Part shown: positions 20,603 through 29,096 of the stretch, one piece after another
Layout of the letters: the number at the start of each line of letters is the position of its first letter
Position numbering within the stretch: position 1 is the first letter of the stretch
NCBI GenBank assembly: GCA_015501075.1
Contig: JADNYJ010000401.1
Location: 1-29,431 of the forward strand
Direction of reading: 5' to 3'
From: Gymnopilus junonius
Taxonomy: Eukaryota; Basidiomycota; Agaricomycetes; Agaricales; Galerinaceae
DNA: 29,431 nt
Made by a program: the position numbers and the translations under genes
Notes under the pieces: model-generated
Seen by the model: the letters and a program-made list of their open reading frames with translations, nothing else
The model's database searches: none
Told to the model about the DNA's origin: nothing

Positions 20603-21563
20603 CAGTTGCGGACAAACAAAGGCATCAATTTTATTGCCTGAGTTATTGACACTTTGACTTGTATCCAAACATTGTAAAAATAGGTGGAACATAAAGGAAT
20701 AGACCTAGTCATTGATTTGCATGAGTGAATTTTTCAAATTTGCAGTTTGAGAAAAATTTTACTCCAAAAAATTGGCCACCGACAAACAAATCGCTAAAAT
20801 CTCGGAAAATTCATTTTTAGATGCCTTTCACAATAAAAGGAAACTGTTCGCAAAAAATCTTGAGATTCTTATGAGGCAATCCTCCACAAAAATATTCCCA
20901 AAATGCCAGGAGGCCACCCTGCAAAGAAGAGAAGAAACATCTCAGGACTTAAGGGTCAGTCCACACACTCTAGTGCACCATTGGCAGACATCCTGGAGTC
21001 TGCAGAACAAGTTGCAGACAACTGCTCAAATATTGATCTTGAGGGCTCTAGCCATGGAGATACAGGAGATCAGCCTCATCAAGACATGAAGGACCAGGCA
21101 AGCAGTGAGCCTGAAGATGAGGAGGACTCTGACTTTGAGTCTGATCATGAGTAGAAAGGGTTGACCAGCATAGCATTTGGTAAAAGTTAGCAGCTTTATC
21201 CTGCAAGCTCAACGAAGATACAAATGACTCAACCATTCATGGTGGTTTATGAGTGCGTATTGGCTGGGTTTGACAGGATATGCTGCTGCATGGGCAGTAA
21301 AAAGCAGAAGCAACATTGACAGGTGTAGCAACATGCAATGATGTTGGTCAATGATGTTCTCAACTAAAACTGATAAGGTCCAGGCCACAAAAGTTGCAAA
21401 ATTTCAGCCAAAAAAATTGGCCAACCTAAAATATCATGGAATAATATAAAAACACTGTTTTTAGGCTGTATTTGACTGTCCGAGTGCAAATCCATCATCA
21501 GTTTTTCCCAGAAACTCGTGTTCCTGAGATATGAATTTTGTTGCTTTTGATTGTCCGCAACTG
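20603..21563 (+). mobile_element. Tc1/mariner-like (pogo/Fot-type) non-autonomous element, 961 bp
   Basis: The ends are inverted repeats CAGTTGCGGACAA (13 bp perfect; 23 of the first 26 positions agree), flanked on both sides by TA (20601-20602 and 21564-21565). This is the TA target duplication expected of Tc1/mariner elements. An internal plus-strand ORF (20903-21154) remains, but no DDE/DDD catalytic region is visible, so it is probably a deletion derivative. It lies inside the fourth quarter of the Gag-like ORF. Element plus one TA is 963 bp, a multiple of three, and the reading frame on its two sides is the same, so the empty site would have been contiguous coding sequence. Confidence 0.85.
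20903..21154 (+). CDS. N-terminal fragment ORF of the mariner-like element
   Basis: It encodes 83 aa starting MPGGHPAKKRRNISGLKGQS, a basic nuclear-localisation-like start, followed by an acidic tail (SEPEDEEDSDFESDHE) and a stop. This basic start plus acidic linker resembles the N-terminal part of proteins carried by Agaricomycete pogo/Fot-like elements, from memory only. The transposase core is absent. It could be transcribed, but no independent function is indicated. Confidence 0.5.
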   Translation: MPGGHPAKKRRNISGLKGQSTHSSAPLADILESAEQVADNCSNIDLEGSSHGDTGDQPHQDMKDQASSEPEDEEDSDFESDHE

Positions 21564-22992
21564 TACAATCTATCTACGATGAGACCTGTACACTACAAGC
21601 TCATTATTAAGCTTCCCAGTCCATCAGTGACTTGCACAGCAAGTTGATGCCTTCCAGTTTGGATGACATACCACCTGATTTAGAATCCATCAGTGACCCT
21701 GAGTGTGACACACATAGTGTGACTGCCAGTGAGTGGAGTCAAAGTCAGGATATTGACCCAGATTCTGGCTATGATTCCTGCTCTGAGTATGAGAATATGC
21801 CTGGGTTACAGGCTGTAAGCAACACTGAGTTGGAATGTGGAGAAAAATCTGAGCTTCAGAGTGAATATGAGTCAGACTGGTCCAACTCTGATACTAGCAA
21901 AGTCACAGATACTAATGTCATGGACATGTCGCCTCATGAACACAATGCCTGCTGCTGGTGCTGGACCAGCCCACATGTGTTTACTCAGTGTGTAATAAAG
22001 AACCCTGATGACAGAGATTTCTACCTCAACCAATAACATGCCAACCAAGCCTGACACCCGCACTTGTCAGATGGGTGACATTTACACAACACAGGCTGTG
22101 AAAGTACTTACTCGATGCCAACCATACTCAGCTGATGAAACTGAGGCAAGAATACCTTGGTTAGATCACTTTGACCACTGCTTTGAGGTGGGACACAGTA
22201 TAGACAACAATATACTCTGTATTTATGACAGTGTCTGAGGATTAGAGACTTGGCTTCATATCAACTGAGTAAGAAATCCTGATTTTTCAATTAGGCATTG
22301 GTATATGTACCAAATGGCTTGATTTGCTGGTGAAGAGTTCCCTGAATTAATATCTGAAGAATGGCTCAACGAGAGAAATTTTGAGCTTACCATGTTTGGC
22401 AATGCTCTGCACACTGCTACAGAACTTTGCCTCAAAGCTGGTACACCATATACCTATGATGAGAAGTGCATGAAATTGATTTTGCCCACCTATGATAATA
22501 ATACTGAATGATTCTCTGTTGAGATTATCAAGCCAGGTACTGAGAAAGTACTAATTCATGACTCAGTGCATTCATGGGATGTGGAAATTGATATAAGCAC
22601 CCTTGAAGATCCTGACTTCAATGTTCAAAGTTGGTATGGGGACTGCTTGGAAAAATGGTTTAACCCTGAATGAATAGGAAGCAAATATATTAGCAAGGAA
22701 ATAATCTTGTTATTTGCTCACCTACCTTTTGCAAAGGAATTCCCACTTCTGCATAAATGTTGACCTGTGATTGAGCTATTTGCCACTCAGATCAACAGAG
22801 ATAATTATGCTGCTATTCAGCAGAATGCAGCATCTGAGGTCTTTATGGTCCCCTCCTTTTCCGGTTGGACTCCATCAGACTTTGGGTCACCAAACTAGAG
22901 AAATTTGTAGTTTGCCATCATAGGATTTTTCTGGTGAGTTTCTGGTGCAAGTCTGGACCAACTATGGTCAGACTCTGAGTCCAACAGACCTT

Positions 22993-23090
22993 TCTAATGG
23001 ACTTCCAGTGGAATATCCTCAAACTAGCTGCAGAATGAAGTGTAAATTGCCAGAGGAAGTTTGCTGGAAGTCCACTGGAAGTCCATTAGA
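22993..23090. repeat. 20-bp inverted repeat (fold-back)
   Basis: TCTAATGGACTTCCAGTGGA at 22993-23012 has its exact reverse complement at 23071-23090. The similarity continues imperfectly inward (AAACTAG against AGTTTG words). No target duplication or longer terminus was found. It lies just downstream of the Gag-like ORF stop, where a 3' untranslated region or LTR would be. Confidence 0.75.
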
Positions 23091-23284
23091 CTCAGTATGT
23101 CCATTATCATGTTATTATTACTAGAAAAAATATAAGCATTATTATACAAGGTATATACCACTAGTGTATTGTAAGTAATTTAATCTATTAGTTCTGAGCA
23201 AAGGAGGACTACACATGGTCCCAACCATTTCCACTGCACCCATGTCTACCACCTGGCACCCCCACCCCACCTCAGATTTGAAAA

Positions 23285-23710
23285 TGGGCCAGCGAATTGC
23301 TGATGCCTAGCTGTTTCAACCATGCCCACCTCCTTCCACCACCCCACCAATTTGCCAGTGCCCAGCCATTTGGCCAGTGCCCATCTGTTTTAACCCCCCA
23401 CCTCCTTCCACCACACTACCCCCAATTGCCAGCAGCCAGCCATCTGTTTTGTGTTTCCCACCTCTGCTCACCACCCCAAATTGCAAGCCCAGCTGTTTTG
23501 CCACTGCCCATCCATTTTGACCTCCCACCTCTGCTCACCCCCCCAAATCACCAGTGCCCATCTGTTTCATGTCCCCCCACTCTGCTCACCACCCAACAAA
23601 TTGCAAGTGCCAGCTGTTTTGCCAGCACTCGACTGTTTCAACCTCCCACCTATGCTCACACACCACAGTTGGGCCAGTGCCTGTCTGTTTCATGTTCCTC
23701 CATCCATTTC
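23285..23710 (+). repeat. C-rich minisatellite, about 55- and 67-bp alternating units
   Basis: About eight degenerate units follow the pattern CCAGTGCCCATCTGTTT...CCCACCTCTGCTCACCACCCCAAATTG. They alternate between a short form and a longer form with an extra GCCAGCTGTTTTG segment. All three plus-strand frames are open across it and give Pro/His/Cys-rich nonsense, as expected from a tandem repeat. Confidence 0.75.
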
Positions 23711-23960
23711 ACAAATGCTCATCTATCCTTCTATTACATACATACACATACATGTGGTAGAAAAATTTTATATACATTTTTTTACAATGTTAAAAAGCCT
23801 AAGTCCACTCAATTGGACTTGGAAAATTTTTTGAGGACTTCAGAGTTTCTGTGAACAAGGGCTTATGTAATGATCAATCAACTTGATCACAGCTTGACTG
23901 CTTATCTTTTTCTTCATCCACCACCATTCTAAGCACCTTTAAGTCAACTACTTGTTCACT

Positions 23961-25102
23961 ATGCCTGCTAAAGCTTCTAAGAACTCTGCTACCACTGTCA
24001 ACTCCCCTCTTAAGACTTGTAGGAGCTCCAGAAAGAGGGCTGCTTCTTTCATAGATGAGACTGCTGCTCCACCTACCAAGAAGGTTGTTATGAGAGATGA
24101 GGGGGGTGAGACTGAGGATAAAGAAGAGAAAGGTGGATCAGCTGGTGTTAAGGGGAAGAAGGCCAAAGGAAACAAGTAAGAAGAATGAATATTTTAGAAT
24201 TAACCACTGAAATAAATTTGTTGCCAAAAACCAGTTGCAAAGAAGGGAAATAAGTATGTTGTTTTAATTTATGAAATCCCTGAGTTTTAATCTAATCTAT
24301 TCATACCTAAATTCATTTCTAGGAAACCTGATGCAAAAGTAACAGTTGAAAAATGACTCTGTATGAATGTTTATTATTGAGTAATTGACCAGTTATTAAT
24401 TTCTTTTTAGGATGGAGAAAATTCTCAAAGACAGTGGGGCTAAACCTGCTCCACCTCCTAGGCCTGTCAAGAAGACAATTACTGCTCTCCTTCTGGGTAA
24501 GTCTCTTTTATTATATTATTACATGTAATTGGTAATTTATTTATTTTCTTCAGAGTCTCTACTGCTAAGCCATTGACTTGTCAACATGTTGCTGAAATTC
24601 CAGATGAAAGTGATGGAATTCCAGCAATTCCAGAAGAGGATAGTGGTAGTGAAGATGCTGAGGAGAATGTGGTGAAGGATAAGGGAAAGGGGAGATATGT
24701 TGGTAGTGGTAGTGAGGATAAAGGGGAGAGTGAGGTTAAAGACAAGGAGAAAGATGGGGAGGAAGATGGGGAGGAAGATGAGCTTGAGGATGAGGATGAT
24801 AGTGAAGTTGAGGATAAGGGTGAGGATGGGGATGAAGGTGAAGATAAAGTTGAGGGTGAAGTTGAGGGTGAGGGTGATGGTAATGATGAAGATGTGGTCA
24901 TAGATGAAGTTGACCAAGTGAAAATTGGAACTGAAGCAACCATTATTACTAAAGTTTCAGTTTCCACTGCTGCAATGGCCAACACAATTGAGGAAACAGC
25001 TCTGAGAGTAAGTAAAGTGATTTAAACTCAAGTTAAACTATTTATTATCTTTAAAGATGGAAGTCACTCTTGATGAACTTCAAGGTGCCAGCAAGACTAC
25101 TG
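23961..25102 (+). CDS. Intron-rich gene for a basic then acidic low-complexity protein, unknown function
   Basis: Exon 1 (23961-24175) starts MPAKASKNSATTVNSPLK and is Lys/Arg-rich (RKRAASF, PPTKKVV), suggesting a nuclear protein. Later exons: 24323-24338 (16-nt micro-exon), 24411-24496 (MEKILKDSGAKPAPPPRPVK...), 24556-25007 (DESDGIPAIPEEDSGSEDAE, then a long Glu/Asp/Lys tract) and 25057-25102 (MEVTLDELQGASKTTG). The introns have good signals, e.g. 25008-25056 (GTAAGT...TTAAAG) and 24497-24555. The join at 24496/24556 keeps the frame (...TALLLVSTAKPLTCQ). The weak point is 24176-24410: the evident exon there (ending at GTATGT) runs into TAA in the frame of exon 1, so either the splicing differs or the gene is damaged. 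The ATG at 23961 is chosen over an upstream TTG. No family recognised; chromatin or nucleolar proteins often look like this. Confidence 0.5.
25008..25056 (+). other. Intron of the acidic-protein gene
   Basis: A 49-nt intron with donor GTAAGT and acceptor TTAAAG. Removal joins ...EETALR to MEVTLDELQG in phase 0, taking the reading past the stop that lies inside the intron. Confidence 0.6.
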
Positions 25103-25370
25103 GTATGTTTAATTTATTATATCAGTAATTTTTAGTGAATATTTTATTTTTGCTCATGGTAATGTGATGGGGAATACTTATGGCTGGGACAATGAACCTA
25201 TGGCTGAACCTCTGCTTTATCTCAGAAGGGCAAGGTCATGGTATATATTTCTAGCAATGATCCTTCTACAGTTGTGCCAACTCAAACTCCCCCTTGTTTT
25301 CATGAACCATGCCTGTCTTTCATATGTCTAAGCCTCTTTTTGAGGCACTTGGAAAGAAATGCAGTACTTT
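25103..25370 (+). other. Probable continuation of the acidic-protein gene, not resolved
   Basis: A GTATGT donor at 25103 and an acceptor TTATCTCAG at about 25225 could delimit a further intron, but the exon that follows has no clear frame. A small palindromic MITE begins at 25371 and may have interrupted the gene. Confidence 0.3.
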
Positions 25371-25551
25371 GCAGTCCCCCTACAATTCCTACAGGATTGG
25401 CTGAGTCCTATAGGAATCCTGTAGGATTGGGTCCAAACCAGAATTCTAATAGCAGTCCTACAGGATTCCAACAGAATTAAGCTCAAACTGCCTTAGAAAC
25501 AGAATTTATGAGCAGTCCTATAGGAATCCTATAGGAATCCTATAGGACTGC
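25371..25551. mobile_element. Small palindromic MITE built of TCCTATAGGA units
   Basis: It is 181 bp with inverted termini GCAGTCC/GGACTGC, then repeated near-palindromes TCCTACAGGATT, TCCTATAGGAATCC and TCCTGTAGGATT on the left and three tandem TCCTATAGGA units on the right. The two ends align over about 27 bp with gaps. No coding capacity. I could not find a clear target-site duplication. Confidence 0.55.
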
Positions 25552-25646
25552 CACTAGATTATGATATATAAGAAGAACTACACTTGTTGTGGCATATTTT
25601 TACACTAATATACACTTCTTTTATCACTATCTACTTATTCTCATAA

Positions 25647-27400
25647 CTAATCTACATCAGATTCCTCTGCTTCTTCCTCTGTCTCTGTCTTCTCATCAAT
25701 CCCAATATCATCATCTTCTGTTTCCTGAGCTGATTTCTTCTTCTGTTTTCTAATTGTGTATTTAGTGTGATAGAACAGCATAACATGGATAAACCAGTTG
25801 AAGTTTCCAGGAGTCATCCATTTGGCAATAGACTGAAAGCCTCCAAGCCATGCATTGAGTTGTTCACAGACTTGTGTATTAAAGGCTCAGTGACCATAAG
25901 GTTGTCCATCTGCATCATATTCAACTGTCACCAAGTTTGGGGCTACATTATTAGCTGGAGCAGGATTGCAATAAGTTTGGCAAAGATAATCCTGAAGCTT
26001 GTGATTGATATAATGATAAGCATCTATGATAAACTGGGATGTGAGCTTCTATGTCTCCCAGCTGCCATTGGTGACTGCAGTTGCAAGTACCTGACATGCT
26101 TTATCAATGCATATATAGTCAGGTCATGAGTCTTGTGTAGGATAAACTGATGCAAGGAAGTTGAGAATGTTGGTTGTTGATTCTGAACAAGCAAATTTGG
26201 TCCATGCAATAACAATGCCACAGGGTGCACAAATTGTTTCAACACAGTAATAGTGAGCAGGGCTGAAGTAATTTGGTGGCAAAAGTGGATCACTAGCAGG
26301 ATCATCATGTCATTGAGGATTGGGACCTCAGGATTTTGGTAGCCAAATGTAACTTTCAGAAGGTCACTGAAGAAGTCAGTGAATACCAGACTGGACATTG
26401 TGACAGGAGTACTTTCTGAAGATGTTCCAGTCTGTCTGATGATCTTGACAGACTGAAGTTCTATTAAGACTTCAATTGGTGCAATTACACACTAAACATC
26501 ATGACACAAGAAGCAAGTGGTGTTGATCACACAATGATCCACCTTGGGAATTTGAAAGATCATTATGACAATTGTCATATGCACAATGCTATATGTTACA
26601 GTCAGACTTCACATTGAAATCAAAGATAAGACACTTAACAGTTGGGCCCATCACAATCCATCTAAGACCACCATCTTGACATATTTATTTCCACCACCAG
26701 GATTATCTATAACTCACAATATAAAATAAAAATCAAAAGAACAAATCATGAATGACTTACTAGCTGTGCCATCTGATTGTTTAAAAATCTGGGTGCATTC
26801 AGGACATGAATGCTTGTCCTAAGCTCTGATAATCCATTTTCTCCCAATACTTTGAATGCTTCAGCAGTAACCTCCTTGATATTCATACTATCATCAAGCT
26901 CAAGATCAATATGGGACTCGGCAGCTATGGTGCATATAGATTCCTGCATGAAGGCTTGCCAAGTTTGAGCTTGAGAAAGGGAGAAAGATGATGTTTTGTA
27001 TATGTTGTTCCATAATTTGGCATAGGCTGAAGCAGATGCATGGAAGTTATACATTGCATTGACAGCTGAAGAAGCAAATAATTGATCAACCCAGAGAGCC
27101 TGTCCAATCTTGAGATAACTTGCTGAATTGAGATAACATGTTTGAAAGTAGGTGTCTGGGTTGACTGGTCTTGATATCGCTCATGGTCTGCAGAATAAAG
27201 AGTATTATATGAAGTACATTTCCCTGTGAGAACAGGAACATGTTTGAAGATTGAGTGGCCCTTGATCAATGTTACTTGTGGTATATCACGATCTTGGGTA
27301 GATTGCTGCAAATACTGTGGTTGGCAAGACTGTGTAACTTTCACATAATAAAATAGGTTTAAATTAGTTATTGTACATTGATTATGATTGTAAAGTATAT
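25647..27400 (-). pseudogene. KDZ-transposon-associated CxC5/CxC6 cysteine-cluster protein, degenerate
   Basis: In order on the minus strand: the CxC5-like region (about 27340-26760) with DIPQVTLIKG, LTGKCTSYNTLYSADHE, NSASYLKIGQALWVDQLF, AVNAMYNFHASASAYAKLWN and CPECTQIFK; an intron with GTAAGT donor near 26760; the CxC6 region (about 26590-26430) with HCAYDNCHNDLSNSQGGSLC and CLVCNCTN...TSVCQDHQTDW; then YYCVETICAPCGIVIAWTKF, PDYICIDKACQVLATAV, NTQVCEQLNAWLGGFQSIAK and GNFNWFIHVMLFYHTKY; and an acidic tail ending at TAG 25647-25649. These blocks match, from memory, proteins encoded next to KDZ (Kyakuja/Dileera/Zisupton) transposases in Agaricomycetes. It is broken by frameshifts (near 27160, 26845 and 26655) and by stops including TGA at 26124-26126 and 25887-25889 (both Arg in the family) and TAG at 26049-26051 (Trp). 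No KDZ transposase is seen nearby. Confidence 0.85.
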
Positions 27401-27442
27401 ACAATGCCGCCCCATGTGTGAAGGAAATATAATAGAGGGACA

Positions 27443-27489
27443 TGTTGGAGTATAACCCTAACCTGCTCTACCATTGTATATTCCACAAC
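27443..27489. repeat. 47-bp imperfect palindrome, possible LTR start
   Basis: TGTTGGAGTATA at the left pairs with TATATTCCACAACA at the right. TGTTGGA is a common start of copia-type LTRs, and the next 300 bp could be a solo LTR ending near 27782 (TCTCGACA). However, the flanks GGACA and ATGGG do not form a target duplication, so the LTR reading is weak. Confidence 0.35.
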
Positions 27490-27908
27490 ATATTATCAGC
27501 TCCAAAGATTCATTGTAATGTTTCTCTCTAATACATACAACATATATATTGTGCCCTCATAGGAACATAGCTTCCAGGGAATATAATTGAGAACCTTTGG
27601 GTCACTCTTGCTCCCCCTCTAAGTAAAGATATTCAGGGCTAGACAGACAACTTCGTAACCCTTATTCCTGATATTCAATCGCTGAATAGAGTGTAGAATA
27701 ACCACTTTTGAAGCTCCACAGTATCAATAGAATATAATCATACTATACCTCCTTCTCCTCCCCTCAGCCTAGGATCTCGACAATGGGACTGCCAATTGTG
27801 CTCATATTTTACACAGTACTTCTTTATGCACATACAATTAACCATAGATACTTAAAACTGCAATATTTTGGAACACCCAAATGATCTGAACCTTTACAGA
27901 TACTACTA

Positions 27909-28750
27909 ATGACTCAGGAATTCTGGGAGTCGGGCACTGATAAGGCTGTCGAGGTCTTGTCAGAGCTTTCGAAAGTACATGATGACTACCAGGATTCGTT
28001 CACAAATGCTGCCGTCACTGCCAAGAAAGCAGAGCTTGACTTTTGGGTCGGTAAAATGGACATGGCCGCTCTCATTGCAGACTATGCCCTTGTCATCACC
28101 AAGTTTGGGAGGACAAGAAGCATATGTTCAAGATTCCCACTCTGACTGTTGTCAATGGGAAACACAATGTCAGCCCATATGTCACTTTGCCCCAGAAGAT
28201 TGCTGAATGTGATGTTCTTGTCGCTGCAGGTGGTATTCTGGCTTCTCAGATTGAGATCATCATCATGACATGCCACTGCGTGCTTGTGACTAAGATCGAG
28301 AAGAAGCGTGATCTTGCCACTAAGGCAGACATTGAGATGGTCGACGCTACCAAGCCGGGACCCGCCTTGCAATCTATCATTGACAAGGCAATTCAACAAT
28401 GTCTCAAGAACATTCATCTTGATGAGAAGAAGAAGGTAAGTTCACACACACCTTCCCTCCTCCACGACACCACTAACAAGTTCTTATTCCATCCGAATAC
28501 AGAAGTCGTCGCGCACTGGGTCCCTCGAAGACGCCAGCTGGTCCCTTGAAGAAGACTACGTCTTCTTCGAGCAACTCCAAGTCCAGCTCAAGCAAACCGA
28601 AGGCCGTCCACCACTGCCAACAAAAAGCTCGGCAACAAGAAGAAGACTCCAGCTGCGAAACCCCCCAACATCAGGGCAATGATTGAAAAGGCAAGGGCCA
28701 CACATACTAGATGCGCACTCTACTCGAGGGCTGAAAACCCCATATGTGGT
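27909..28750 (+). pseudogene. ORF1-like protein of a non-LTR-type element, frameshifted
   Basis: The first part reads KAVEVLSELSKVHDDYQDSF and KKAELDFWVGKMDMAALIAD. A 1-nt shift near 28105 continues into HMFKIPTLTVVNGKHNVSPY, then IEIIIMTCHCVLVTKIEKKR and ATKADIEMVDATKPGPALQS. A canonical 67-nt intron follows (28436-28502; GTAAGT, CACTAACAAG branch, ATACAG), then a Ser/Lys-rich basic tail (SSSSNSKSSSSKPKAV, KKLGNKKKTPAAKPP) and NIRAMIEKARATHTRCALYS. This arrangement (helical start, DVEM/DIEM-type acidic linker, basic tail) resembles ORF1-like proteins next to LINE-type reverse transcriptases in Agaricomycetes, from memory. A spliced intron in a retroelement ORF would be unusual, so a host gene remains an alternative. 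Confidence 0.45.
28436..28502 (+). other. Intron in the ORF1-like gene
   Basis: 67 nt, donor GTAAGT, branch-like CACTAAC 25-30 nt before acceptor AATACAG. Splicing changes the downstream reading to a Ser/Lys-rich frame, while reading through gives an early stop at about 28547. Confidence 0.6.
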
Positions 28751-29090
28751 AAGCCCCGTCCCCCCTTCCCTTTTACCTGATGCTGTACTGACTATGTCTT
28801 GGAATGATGCTCTCACTTACATACATATGAACACGTTGATTGACCTTAGCCCACTGCCCAGTTCCATAGTAGTGTACATTGTTCGCCCGTGTAGTCGTAC
28901 CGCCCACCATAGCAAATCAGCTATCGGTGGGCATGAAATATATGTTTTTCATGTGCCCCTCCTCCAAACTTATAATGTCCGCTTGGCATGAGTTTCAATG
29001 AAAATTAAGATGGAAGATCTACTTTTTGTTTAAAGTGGGGCCTAATAGACCATTTGACCCAGACTACTGGTCGTTAATAAACTTAAATGA
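28751..29090 (+). other. Linker between ORF1-like part and putative RT part, unassigned
   Basis: A GTAAGC donor near 28748 and CATAG acceptors downstream suggest a further intron, but no clear coding frame was found before about 29097. Confidence 0.25.
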
Positions 29091-29096
29091 TGACCG

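Larger units (their letters stand above)
17814..22898 (+). pseudogene. Gag-like retroelement ORF with CCHC knuckle and four C-terminal modules, split by a mariner-like insertion
   Basis: The order is an N-terminal region with YSKVTAS; SSKEEGPSKPKGK; an acidic Ser tract at 18775-18930; a Lys-rich tract; a Gag core (GKAYEFYNLKV, WSLKDFFAGIFDYCF); a zinc knuckle at 19828-19869; and four related modules (about 20096-20340, 20390-20600, 22085-22325, 22415-22665). The modules share PYxxD, a Phe-Val strand, a VxD step and a final (N)PxFxxxxWY. The knuckle reads CFSCGEPGHLSRTY, so its last Cys is replaced by Tyr. In-frame stops are mainly TGA (17991, 18379, 18613, 18757, 20285, 22236, 22266, 22320, 22509, 22671 and 22761), plus TAG at 19360 and 20585, both at probable Trp positions. 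Frameshifts lie near 18000-18370, 19925, 20010 and 22030. The final stop is TAG at 22896. I see no reverse transcriptase, RNase H or integrase. The related minus-strand copy is at 6135-7592. Confidence 0.78.

Noticed and set aside
17814..22898. TGA read as tryptophan (a changed genetic code) in the Gag-like ORF
   Set aside because: TGG is used normally throughout the same ORF, and the TGA sites fit arginine at positions that can be compared (KDZ relic, sister Gag copy). CGA to TGA decay explains it better.
23297..23854. Long plus-strand ORF, Pro/His/Cys-rich
   Set aside because: It lies on the C-rich minisatellite; all three frames are open there and give the same kind of repetitive peptide.
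24581..24985. Ser/Pro-rich minus-strand ORF
   Set aside because: It is the mirror of the Glu/Asp/Lys-rich exon on the plus strand (GAN/GAR codons read as TCN/TTN).
25238..25480. Plus-strand ORF with SSPTGFQQN-like end
   Set aside because: The second half is inside the palindromic MITE; the first half has no supported exon boundaries.
27443..27782. Solo copia-type LTR
   Set aside because: TGTTGGA start is suggestive, but there is no matching TCCAACA end and no 5-bp target duplication; kept only as a palindrome.
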